Shown here: piece by piece, positions 9,908 to 17,849 of the stretch
Position numbering within the stretch: position 1 is the stretch's first letter
Layout of the letters: each line of letters begins with the position of its first letter
Origin: Leptospira kobayashii
GTDB taxonomy: Bacteria; Spirochaetota; Leptospiria; Leptospirales; Leptospiraceae
Reading direction: 5' to 3'
DNA length: 64,000 nt
NCBI RefSeq assembly: GCF_003114835.2
Contig: NZ_AP025028.1
Location: 2,384,001-2,448,000, forward strand
The notes under the pieces: model-generated
Told to the model about the DNA's origin: nothing
The model's input: the letters and a program-made list of their open reading frames with translations, nothing else
Database searches by the model: none
Translations under genes and position numbers: made by a program

Positions 9908-10864
9908 TTATTTATTAAAATTAATTATCTTATCCAAAATGATAGAATCGCTGTAGAGTTCATTCGCATACTTATCGTATCCGTCCCCGGCAACCGAATC
10001 CAAAACCTCTTCCAAAAACAACTGAAACGAATCTCCCGTGGGAACATCGATTGTTTCGTTTTTACCTTGGCTGGAAGATAGAATCTTTCCGTAGTAATTA
10101 TCGGGTGGAGTAAAAATCCGTTCGGTTTCCAAAGAGATATTTTCACCTAACAATTGAAGGCGATTCAGATATTGGGCATTGAGACTGAAATAGGAAGAAA
10201 GAAGTATGCTTCTGTCTTTGTATCGAAAAAATATCTCCGAAGAAAGATCCAAACCCTTTTCATTCCTTTCATTGATGTGCACATCAATTTCATCAGGATA
10301 TTCGGACAACAAAAATCGACTTAAACTGATTGTATAGGAAGCCCTGTCATAAAGTATTCCGCCGCCATAATCAGTATCATATCTGAAATTATCTTTATCG
10401 AGAGGAGGATTGGTAAAAAACTGAAAAATTCTTAGATTATGATTCTTAGAACTCGCATCTAATTTTTCTTTGAAAGCTTTTGCGAGAGGGTGTCTGTACC
10501 AAACGTTCGCTTCCGCCAAAAGCGATCGGTTCTTCAAAGCAAGTTCCGATAACTCCTTTGCTTCGGCGGAATTCATTACCGCAGGTTTGTCTATGATTAC
10601 ATGAAAACCACGATTCAGATAGTATTTCGCGAAATAAGAATGTAAAGAATTTGGTGTGGAAATATAGACGAATGTATCTTGAGAAGGTAAGTCTACTTCA
10701 TAGTGATCATAAAAAACAATTTCTTTGGCCTTTGTCCATTCACTCTCTATTTGAATTTTCTTTTTGGTACAGATGATTATTTTTTTTAACTTTTGAATTT
10801 TTAAAGCGGCGGGAAGAACCCTTCTCGCAACGAGTGAAGAATATCCGATAATCAACAAATTCAT
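9908..10864 (-). CDS. Gfo/Idh/MocA family oxidoreductase
   Basis: A 318-residue protein with an N-terminal Rossmann start (MNLLIIGYSSLVARRVLPA). It has the family pattern STPNSLHSYFAKYYLNRGFHVIIDKPAVMN (about residues 89-118), where the lysine of D-K-P corresponds to the catalytic EKP lysine, and GGGILYDRASY (about 166-176) in the position of the catalytic G-G-x-x-D/H segment. It is shorter than the usual 330-380 residues. Placed between a sugar 2,3-dehydratase and an aminotransferase, it is likely the NDP-sugar C3-ketoreductase that resolves the dehydratase product in 2,6-dideoxyhexose pathways (compare TylC1/OleW-type reductases). This is a context inference. Confidence 0.75.
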   Translation of the reverse strand: MNLLIIGYSSLVARRVLPAALKIQKLKKIIICTKKKIQIESEWTKAKEIVFYDHYEVDLPSQDTFVYISTPNSLHSYFAKYYLNRGFHVIIDKPAVMNSAEAKELSELALKNRSLLAEANVWYRHPLAKAFKEKLDASSKNHNLRIFQFFTNPPLDKDNFRYDTDYGGGILYDRASYTISLSRFLLSEYPDEIDVHINERNEKGLDLSSEIFFRYKDRSILLSSYFSLNAQYLNRLQLLGENISLETERIFTPPDNYYGKILSSSQGKNETIDVPTGDSFQLFLEEVLDSVAGDGYDKYANELYSDSIILDKIINFNK

Positions 10865-10873
10865 TGTATTCGC

Positions 10874-12253
10874 CTAAATCATGCAAGATAGAAGACTACG
10901 GGATTCGACATTGAATATATTATTAATCAAAATTAATTTTTTAGCCTGATTCAATGTGATCCACATATAGTTTTCGGGGATCTTATCAATTGTATTTTCT
11001 TTCAGATGAATGATACTGTATCTATTTTGATCGTGATAAAAACGCCCACCTTCCTCTGACTGAAGAGAATCATACAATACTTCCTTATCCGAAAAGTCTT
11101 TATCGAAATAACCTGCAAATGACAAATTCGGATTCGAAGGATCATGATCGAATTCCAAAAGAGAGCTTTGTACGGTAGGAGCCAATTCAACTCCGTCGAA
11201 ATTGCCTGGTTCAAAAGCCGCCTGAAATAACAAATGAGGCACACCGCCTAACTTCTGCATGACAATCCCGTTCAACAGTACATGTTTTGACGCTAGAATC
11301 GGTTGTGACCAGGATTTGACTTCCCTATTGGAAGCGCCTATTTTCACACCGATCACATCAAAACAGCGATCACCAGAAGAGGAAATTTTTTCATCCGATG
11401 TAACCCAGCCTTTCATTTCGATCAAAGGTTTTAAATTCGCTTTGATTTCGAAATTGGATTTCAGATTGGCAATCCATGAGAATAAATAAGATAGAGGACG
11501 AAATGATTTTTCATCATCCGCTCGGAGGGAATCCGAATATATGTTTTTCTTATAAGACGTATTGCCAACGGTATAATTGGGAAGTCCCGAAAGCACAGTC
11601 CGTGAATCCATATTGATAATATTATCCACATTCAATAACGCTTTCAATTGCCCGAGTGTTAACCAAAAAAAATCATCGGGAATAGAATCGGGAAAGTCAA
11701 CATTAGTAAGATCCAAAATCATATTTCGATTTCTTTTCTTTAAAAACCTGGATCCTTGCTCCGATTGCAACTGGTCGTAAACAACCGACTCGTCCTTCTT
11801 AAAAAGAAAATTCTCTATAAAAGGGGTCGAATTGCCTCCATGAACCCTCGTATAATTACTCTTAGTTGCTTGCACGGAAGGCGAAATCTGAAGTATGTTG
11901 ATATTCCCGGGTTCCATTTTCGCCTGAACCAAGAAGTGCAATATTCCTTTGATTTCCCTAACGATAAAACCGAGTATTCCTATTTCCGGTTGAGATATAA
12001 TAGGTTGATCCCATTTTCTTTTCCCGTAAAAATCCGTTTCAACTTCGATTCCGTAGACTTTAAAAAACTTTCCGGAAGAATGGGAAACGGACTCGTCATT
12101 ATAGTTCCAATTTGAAACATCTCTTAAAGGAATCTCGGTGATATCGAATGCATTTTTCGCAAGACGAGTGTTATACCAGGACCAAAAATCATCCATGGAA
12201 TTTTCACCTTTTATCGCCTCTATGGAGATTGATATTTTTTCCGAATAATTCAT
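10874..12253 (-). CDS. NDP-hexose 2,3-dehydratase
   Basis: A 459-residue protein built from two related halves. The pattern WxQPI...LGF/GIVxxxxGxxHxLxQAxxEPGN...L-x-PxVQ-(A/S) appears at about residues 100-165 and again at 320-385, followed in each half by a DxLQSE(Q/E)G-RF segment. This internal duplication is diagnostic of the dTDP-4-keto-6-deoxyglucose 2,3-dehydratases (EvaA/TylX3/OleV type), which remove the C2 hydroxyl as the first step to 2,6-dideoxyhexoses. I chose the ATG at 12251-12253 because it overlaps the upstream ketoisomerase stop as ATGA; the frame stays open further upstream but only through that gene. Such enzymes are best known from antibiotic pathways. Confidence 0.85.
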   Translation of the reverse strand: MNYSEKISISIEAIKGENSMDDFWSWYNTRLAKNAFDITEIPLRDVSNWNYNDESVSHSSGKFFKVYGIEVETDFYGKRKWDQPIISQPEIGILGFIVREIKGILHFLVQAKMEPGNINILQISPSVQATKSNYTRVHGGNSTPFIENFLFKKDESVVYDQLQSEQGSRFLKKRNRNMILDLTNVDFPDSIPDDFFWLTLGQLKALLNVDNIINMDSRTVLSGLPNYTVGNTSYKKNIYSDSLRADDEKSFRPLSYLFSWIANLKSNFEIKANLKPLIEMKGWVTSDEKISSSGDRCFDVIGVKIGASNREVKSWSQPILASKHVLLNGIVMQKLGGVPHLLFQAAFEPGNFDGVELAPTVQSSLLEFDHDPSNPNLSFAGYFDKDFSDKEVLYDSLQSEEGGRFYHDQNRYSIIHLKENTIDKIPENYMWITLNQAKKLILINNIFNVESRSLLSCMI

Positions 12254-12693
12254 AGATCTTCCGGTCTTTGTTCGATTCCCAAGGCAGAAAGATATTCTTC
12301 CCATGTTCTGATTGATTTTTTCATATCGTAGATTGTGCTCGCATAAACGAGACAAACAGCATCATTCTCAAATTTACCCATGCGTATCCAAAACATCGCA
12401 GGAATATAGATTCCAACTCCCGGATTGTTCATTAAAAAAGTTTTGGATTCAATTCCGTTGCTCACAAAAATTTCGTATGATCCGTGAACAACAGTTAACA
12501 CCTGATCGGTGTCAGTATGTGCATGACGACCTCTCAGACCGCCGGGAGTTACCTGATGGACGAGGAATGTCCTCTTGATTTCAAAAGGAATATTCTTTCC
12601 GTACTCAACGGAAGTCAACCTCCCCCGATCATCCTTATGGTCTTGAAATACAATTTCTTTTACAACTGATAAGTCTAAGTGATTCGATATCAT
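12250..12693 (-). CDS. Sugar 3,4-ketoisomerase (FdtA/QdtA/WxcM-like cupin)
   Basis: A small cupin of about 147 residues. The motifs VxDxRGxLxxxEYGKxIPFEIKRxF, RGRHAHTDTDQVLTVVHGS and the late GVGIYIPAMFW match the dTDP-6-deoxy-3,4-keto-hexulose isomerases (FdtA, QdtA, TylM3-like). The histidine pair in RGRHAH is the catalytic/cupin signature. The enzyme would move the keto group of dTDP-4-keto-6-deoxyglucose, the RmlB product, from C4 to C3. The ATG is at 12691-12693; a TTG two codons upstream (12697-12699) is better spaced from the AAAGGA motif and may be the real start. Its stop overlaps the 2,3-dehydratase start (ATGA). Confidence 0.8.
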   Translation of the reverse strand: MISNHLDLSVVKEIVFQDHKDDRGRLTSVEYGKNIPFEIKRTFLVHQVTPGGLRGRHAHTDTDQVLTVVHGSYEIFVSNGIESKTFLMNNPGVGIYIPAMFWIRMGKFENDAVCLVYASTIYDMKKSIRTWEEYLSALGIEQRPEDL

Positions 12694-12732
12694 TTTCAAA
12701 TAAATTCCTTTGTAAAATTGATAGGAGTTGGT

Positions 12733-13650
12733 TTATTTTTTTCTAAAGACAACCATGATCGTTTGTCCTCGGAAAAACGATCGGACTGTTTTGAATTCCA
12801 ACAATTTCCTGAACGCACTTAAGAAAACGGATATTACTTTATTCACTTTTCTACTAGGAGTAAAGGAAAAGTATCCTTGTTTTATCATCCAAATATAATA
12901 ATCGATATGATATTCAGCCAAAGGTTCGTATAAAACCTTCAAAATTTCCAAATCGTATGTTTTGGCTATGTATTTGAAAAAACCTACATCCATACTCAAC
13001 ATATGATGCGGAGGCATCTCCAATGCCACATCGGCATGTCTTATAAAACTTTTGGCATTCGGAACCGCGATGAGTAACAAACCACCTTTATTTAACAAAG
13101 CTAATGACTCTTCCAGATAAGCTTTCGGATTTGTCAAATGCTCAAAGACTTCAAAACTCACTACCGCATCGTAGTTTTTCTTTTCCCGAATCATGGCTTC
13201 CATAGTGGAATTTATAATCGGTAAATTTTTCTTTTTTGTAAAAGCAAGCGCTTCCTTATTGAATTCCAATCCCAAACTGGAAATCCCCAGTGTTTGGATC
13301 TTCTCGATGAAATGCCCCCGCCCCGCTCCGATTTCAAGCAATGACTTCGGAGCAAACCGTTTCATTATATCAAAAGCGATATCGAATTCCCATTTCTCAC
13401 TGCCATAATACCAATCGAATTTTTCAGAAAGACTTTTATAAAGAGAATCGGATCCTGCAACGTCGGATGGAAAATAAAATCTAAGTCCCGATTCAACGCA
13501 TAAGCATAAGTAGATTTTATCATGACCATGGAATTCGTTTTCAATATTCAAACCGAAAAGTTCGCTCCACCTGCGAACAATATCACCAGTCGAAAATTCT
13601 CTAAGTACCTTTACATTATCTTTACCGGTAATAGGACTACTTATTTGCAT
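12733..13650 (-). CDS. Class I SAM-dependent methyltransferase
   Basis: A 305-residue protein with the SAM-binding glycine motif LLEIGAGRGHFIEKI (about residues 106-120), an acidic end of strand 2 (LGLEFN), YDAVVSFEVFEHL (motif II) and LLNKGGLLLIAVPN (motif III). The first ~90 residues are a separate region; they hold LCLCVES, but a zinc-ribbon CxxC..CxxC is not visible. I place the start at the ATG at 13648-13650, which has AAGGAAAA directly upstream; an in-frame TTG at 13665 has no such support. The start lies inside the end of the upstream GT2-TIGR04325 gene. The likely task is O- or N-methylation of a sugar residue or nucleotide-sugar. Confidence 0.75.
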   Translation of the reverse strand: MQISSPITGKDNVKVLREFSTGDIVRRWSELFGLNIENEFHGHDKIYLCLCVESGLRFYFPSDVAGSDSLYKSLSEKFDWYYGSEKWEFDIAFDIMKRFAPKSLLEIGAGRGHFIEKIQTLGISSLGLEFNKEALAFTKKKNLPIINSTMEAMIREKKNYDAVVSFEVFEHLTNPKAYLEESLALLNKGGLLLIAVPNAKSFIRHADVALEMPPHHMLSMDVGFFKYIAKTYDLEILKVLYEPLAEYHIDYYIWMIKQGYFSFTPSRKVNKVISVFLSAFRKLLEFKTVRSFFRGQTIMVVFRKK

Positions 13651-15373
13651 ATTTTTCCTTTTCAAACAATAAACACTTATTCTTTATATTCAAATTTTTC
13701 GGAAAATCTTCTTCCATTGAATCGAACGAACTATGTAGAACATACTTCCTATTCATCAGGGATATAAATTTCTTATAATTAATAAACCAAATCGGAATCT
13801 CCGCTTCGTATATCTCGGGCGGAACAATTTGTATCAGCAGTTTGTCCGAAGTATCATCAAAAAGAAAAGGGGTCCGATCCATTATGATAAAATCGAAATC
13901 AAATGTCAAAATTTCTTCAATCATTCGATACGGGTCTTCCAAGTAGGGCAAAACGCTGGAAAGCAAGATAACATTCGGGTTTTTAATATCCTTAGATTCG
14001 GAAATCGTTTCAAAGAAGCTCAGATGTTGATCCTTGAAAAATTCATTACCGCATGCGACGAAATGTTTTTGTTCAACGATCGACCAACTAAGATCGGTAA
14101 TATGATTTAGGTATTTCCGATTTTGAAAGAAAGAACTTCCTAAAGATCCGCCGAAATCGATCAACTTCAACCGATTATTCGAAGCGCTTGCAACATACAA
14201 AAGGCAGACTAACAAGGGGAAGGAATATTGGACTTCATCGAACAATATCGAGTCCCTTTCGTAGACTGCTTCCCCGTTTTTAACCTTAAGAAGGGAATTT
14301 TTTACCTTCTCCAATATATTCGGAGCGGTATATCCGGAACAATCTGCAACTGCATCCTTCCAGGAAACATAGTCGCCTCGATACCATTCTTTCTGTTTAT
14401 CGGTTTGCATCCGATCTTTCGCTAGATTTCGTTTTATGAAATTCAAAACCCGACGGACTTGATGCTTAAGGAATTCAAGTCCTTTTCGAAAGAAAACAAA
14501 ACGGACTTGGTTCGAATCCATTCCGGTAGGATTCTTATGAAATTCGATTATCAAGTTTCTGATTTCGTTATTTTCTTCGATAAGATCGGGATAAGATAAG
14601 ATCTTTTTATGAGAAATATAAGGACTTAAATATGCATCTTCCCCGCAATGAGTTCCGCTACTATCCAAGCCGATATTCTGTACAAGACTCGCAGTAGGAT
14701 GCAAAGTGAACTTCTTAGCTAAGAACATGGATGCATGCCAACGGATCGCCCAGGATTTGTTCTTACCTGCAATTTGATCTCTTAACATCTGAGTATAAGG
14801 ATGACTGCCATCCAAATCGAACAAACCGGTAAGAGATTCACTTTCGAGCCGGTTCAATAATTTTGTGCCGTCTGTTTCAAACAGATCCCAGGAACGTTTC
14901 CAGGTAGCCCATCCCCAACAATCCGCTCCGCGCAGGAAAAAACTTTCAGGCAATCCTTTGTCTGCGATCGGCAAGTTGTATCCGTGAATGCTTGCTACAT
15001 CTTCCTTATGGAAATATTTTTCCAAAGCGGTATTCATATAATGGAGAAAATACTTTCCTACAACGATATCATCTTCCAAAACGATCACTCTTCCGTGCTC
15101 TCTTGTAACGTCGGTTACACCGGAAATGATAGATTGGGCGAGACCTTGGTTGACTTCGTGCAATTTTATCCGAACAGAAGCAAACCCGGAAATCCCTTTG
15201 ATAGAATCACGTACGGATTGTACGGCTTCCTTTTCAAGATGGTTTTTAGGACCATCTGAAAAAATATAAAGATCGGTTTTTCCGGCTTCTTCATTTTTTA
15301 AAAGAGATTCGATCACTTGCGCCAGATGATCCGGCCTTTTATATACGAATAATGCGATAGGAGCTGGGTTCAT
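13637..15373 (-). CDS. GT2-like glycosyltransferase fused to TIGR04325-type methyltransferase domain
   Basis: A 578-residue two-domain protein. Residues ~1-270 are a GT-A transferase: PIALFVYKRPDHLAQVIESL, LYIFSDGPK, VIVLEDDIVVG (DD in the DXD position, about 99-109), and WGWATWKRSW (about 155-164), seen in bacterial proteins related to GNT-I. Residues ~330-575 resemble the TIGR04325 putative methyltransferase family, named after a Leptospira protein: WY-x-GDY-x-SW, DFGGSLGSSFFQNRKYL, a WSIVEQKHFV segment, and YLEDPYRMIEEIL. The ATG at 15371-15373 overlaps the upstream FkbM gene stop as ATGA, which decides the start over a non-ATG start further upstream. It may add and then methylate one sugar. 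Confidence 0.75.
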   Translation of the reverse strand: MNPAPIALFVYKRPDHLAQVIESLLKNEEAGKTDLYIFSDGPKNHLEKEAVQSVRDSIKGISGFASVRIKLHEVNQGLAQSIISGVTDVTREHGRVIVLEDDIVVGKYFLHYMNTALEKYFHKEDVASIHGYNLPIADKGLPESFFLRGADCWGWATWKRSWDLFETDGTKLLNRLESESLTGLFDLDGSHPYTQMLRDQIAGKNKSWAIRWHASMFLAKKFTLHPTASLVQNIGLDSSGTHCGEDAYLSPYISHKKILSYPDLIEENNEIRNLIIEFHKNPTGMDSNQVRFVFFRKGLEFLKHQVRRVLNFIKRNLAKDRMQTDKQKEWYRGDYVSWKDAVADCSGYTAPNILEKVKNSLLKVKNGEAVYERDSILFDEVQYSFPLLVCLLYVASASNNRLKLIDFGGSLGSSFFQNRKYLNHITDLSWSIVEQKHFVACGNEFFKDQHLSFFETISESKDIKNPNVILLSSVLPYLEDPYRMIEEILTFDFDFIIMDRTPFLFDDTSDKLLIQIVPPEIYEAEIPIWFINYKKFISLMNRKYVLHSSFDSMEEDFPKNLNIKNKCLLFEKEKYANK

Positions 15374-16047
15374 TGATTCTTCGTATCTAAATAAAACGAA
15401 GTCCTCGGAGTCTTGCATTCAAAATGATATCCGAAGTCTTTTAATAAAATGTGAACGGGGTTTTTCGATATTGTATTCAAATCGAAATTTAAAATTTCAA
15501 CCAGTAAAACTTTAGGGCGAAACAAGTCCCAATCATTGGATTTCAAAACATCCAATTCATGCCACTCCACATCTATATTCATAAAATCGATCTTTTGGTT
15601 TTTAGAATATTTCGTAAGAATTTCAGTCAAAGGAGCAACCGGAATATTCAATTTCTTATTGTATCTGTAAGGGGAATTTTTCTCAAGAAAACTCACTCTT
15701 TCAGGATCGAATGTATTCAAAGCGGCTTCTTCAAAATTATAATATTCTAAATTTCCAGAAGACCTCGATACTCCGTAATTCAAATTGATATCGCGTTTCC
15801 TCAAATTATTGAATTTTGCTATCGCATCAGGAGAAGGTTCTATGTTGATACCATTCCAACCCAGCTGGTAAAAATAATTCGTATTTGAAAAACGAATTGG
15901 ATCATAAGCGCCTATATCAACGTAAAATCCTTCATTTTTGTTCTCAAAGATTTCACGAAGGATCATGTCTTCCCCTTCCTGAGAAAAGGAAGGAAATCCT
16001 GTTTGTTCCGATATATTTATCTTTTGTTTTTTCGAAAAAAATCCCAT
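15370..16047 (-). CDS. FkbM family methyltransferase
   Basis: A 225-residue methyltransferase. The FkbM pattern is clear: SFSQEGEDMILREIF, YVDIGAYDP (SAM motif I, about residues 42-50), NTNYFYQLGWNGINIEPSP (about 55-73), LNYGVS, and DFMNIDVEWHELDVLKS (about 154-170), with the acidic post-motif typical of the family. FkbM-type enzymes O-methylate hydroxyls, often on sugars of polysaccharides. It lies between a GT-B-like protein and a GT2-methyltransferase fusion, both in the same direction, and is coupled to the latter by an ATGA overlap. Confidence 0.85.
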   Translation of the reverse strand: MGFFSKKQKINISEQTGFPSFSQEGEDMILREIFENKNEGFYVDIGAYDPIRFSNTNYFYQLGWNGINIEPSPDAIAKFNNLRKRDINLNYGVSRSSGNLEYYNFEEAALNTFDPERVSFLEKNSPYRYNKKLNIPVAPLTEILTKYSKNQKIDFMNIDVEWHELDVLKSNDWDLFRPKVLLVEILNFDLNTISKNPVHILLKDFGYHFECKTPRTSFYLDTKNQ

Positions 16048-16054
16048 TTAAAAA

Positions 16055-17839
16055 TCAGTCCTTAAGAAATCGGTTGAAATGAAGCAAAAGCGGTTTTTCA
16101 TTTTTCGAAATTTCTTCCTGCGAAAATAATGACTCTCTGATTCTACGAATCTCTCTCTTTATATAGATCAATTCGTCCTCACTACGGACCGGCTTCTCAT
16201 CATAACAATCCAATCTGGTATTAAAATCACGATTCAACTGCAAAGAAAACTGCTTCGCATCAAAAGGTTTATAGTCCAAACAATCTCTTACAAAATCGTT
16301 ATATACAATGCCTTGCGATTCGAATTTTTTACGTTTCCATTTCCAAATGATTCTGTTTTTTAATTTTCTAAAATATCCTATCGAAGCGGGAATGTATTCA
16401 TTGCGTTCCCTATATTGAAAATTATCGGAGATACGATAAACGGAACGATTGAACTTAACCGCGTGCCACCTAAATGAAAACAAACTATAATTGATGTCCC
16501 AACCGGACCGGATCAGACTTTTGATTTTCGCAAAATAATCCTCTTTATCCGAAGCAACTACATTGATGGAAGCGGGATAAATGGCAAGGTTCGGAGAATA
16601 GAGAAGTACTGGTATTCCCAACATAGACATCTCTTCGCCTACGCTGGACCATGCGTTCAAAAACAAATCCGCTTCCTTCGCGATATCATAAATGGAAATA
16701 TTGTCGGAAGGATAATTGATCTTAACATTGGAAGGTAGGTTTTGAAATAACCTTTCAAATTCAAGGGAATGTTTGGATCGAACGGTTTCCCTTTTATTCG
16801 GAAACTCACGCGGATGAACGCGCACAACCAAAAACATATCCTTTTCTTCGCCAAAAAATCGGATTAGATTTTGAACCCATTCGATCAAACTGGAAAAAAC
16901 CAGTTCTTCTTCCTCTTTCAACATCCCGACCACTTCTGCGGCAAATCTTTCGTCGTAACTACTCAAAGTCGCAACAACTAACTTCTGATTGGTGCTCACT
17001 CCGAAAAAGTCTTTTACGGAATCGCAAGTGGATTTGCTTGCGGAATATGCAATGAAATGTTTGCCTTCTATTACTTCTAAAAAATGGTTAGAGACTTGTT
17101 TCGCTTCTTCCGAACTGACCGGCAATTTCGAATGTTCCGCCCAATGTCTCCTCTGCTCCGAACGATAAAAACGAATATGATGTTTTGTGAATATCATAGT
17201 CGCAAGTCTCTCCGAAAGATTTTCACCTGCATGAAGCAAATAGACCGGTTTACCGAAATGTTCGGCAACTCCGGTAAATACCCGATTCACTCCGTAGGCA
17301 TTATTATAAATCAAGACAACATCGGGATCGAACTTCTTCATTACATTGGTAGCACCAAAATAAGTAAGTATCGAATTTTTAAGATTTATATTAAATGCGT
17401 TTTTTTCCTCTTCCGTAAACTCGAGATTATTCTTCTTGAACTGCAATAAAATATCATATACCGCATATTGTATAATGGGAAGATAATCTATCTTTCCTTG
17501 AATATCGAAATCAGCCTTAAGACGATCAAAATGAAGAAGAGCTTCTTTTTTTTCGGAATCCGATATATACCGTTCTAAAAAATCGTATTTGAATCCGAAA
17601 AACTCCCTAAGCAAAAAATTATGCTTAAGACAATCCCGACAAACGGACGTTTTATCCGATTCATTCGATTTTTGGTTCAATCCGTAAGCACTCATGGACA
17701 CGCAGTATTCTTTGAATTGCGTGTCGCAATTGATGAATACCACTTCATGTCCTTGTTTTCTGAGCGAATCCGCGATAATGGCTTCCGGAAAAGAATGTAC
17801 CCAAATCGCAGAGAAAGGAGAATAAAATAGAATTTTCAT
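16055..17839 (-). CDS. GT-B-like surface polysaccharide biosynthesis protein
   Basis: A 594-residue cytoplasmic protein starting MKILFYSPFSAIWVHSFPEAIIADSLRKQGHEVVFINC, the first strand and helix of a GT-B fold. A CRDC pair occurs near residue 70. The C-terminal half has features shared by capsule-type (KpsC/KpsS, CDP-glycerol) transferases: VVRVHPREF, PSDNISIYDIAKEADLFLNAWSSVGEEMSMLGIPVLLY, where the conserved serine/glutamate loop would hold the donor phosphates. I cannot assign donor or acceptor. It sits in the O-antigen operon 7 bp before an FkbM methyltransferase. Confidence 0.65.
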   Translation of the reverse strand: MKILFYSPFSAIWVHSFPEAIIADSLRKQGHEVVFINCDTQFKEYCVSMSAYGLNQKSNESDKTSVCRDCLKHNFLLREFFGFKYDFLERYISDSEKKEALLHFDRLKADFDIQGKIDYLPIIQYAVYDILLQFKKNNLEFTEEEKNAFNINLKNSILTYFGATNVMKKFDPDVVLIYNNAYGVNRVFTGVAEHFGKPVYLLHAGENLSERLATMIFTKHHIRFYRSEQRRHWAEHSKLPVSSEEAKQVSNHFLEVIEGKHFIAYSASKSTCDSVKDFFGVSTNQKLVVATLSSYDERFAAEVVGMLKEEEELVFSSLIEWVQNLIRFFGEEKDMFLVVRVHPREFPNKRETVRSKHSLEFERLFQNLPSNVKINYPSDNISIYDIAKEADLFLNAWSSVGEEMSMLGIPVLLYSPNLAIYPASINVVASDKEDYFAKIKSLIRSGWDINYSLFSFRWHAVKFNRSVYRISDNFQYRERNEYIPASIGYFRKLKNRIIWKWKRKKFESQGIVYNDFVRDCLDYKPFDAKQFSLQLNRDFNTRLDCYDEKPVRSEDELIYIKREIRRIRESLFSQEEISKNEKPLLLHFNRFLKD

Positions 17840-17849
17840 ATTGGGAAAA

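Noticed and set aside
17084..17449. A 121-codon plus-strand frame
   Set aside because: It is antisense to the GT-B-like gene, with no ribosome binding site and no domain features.
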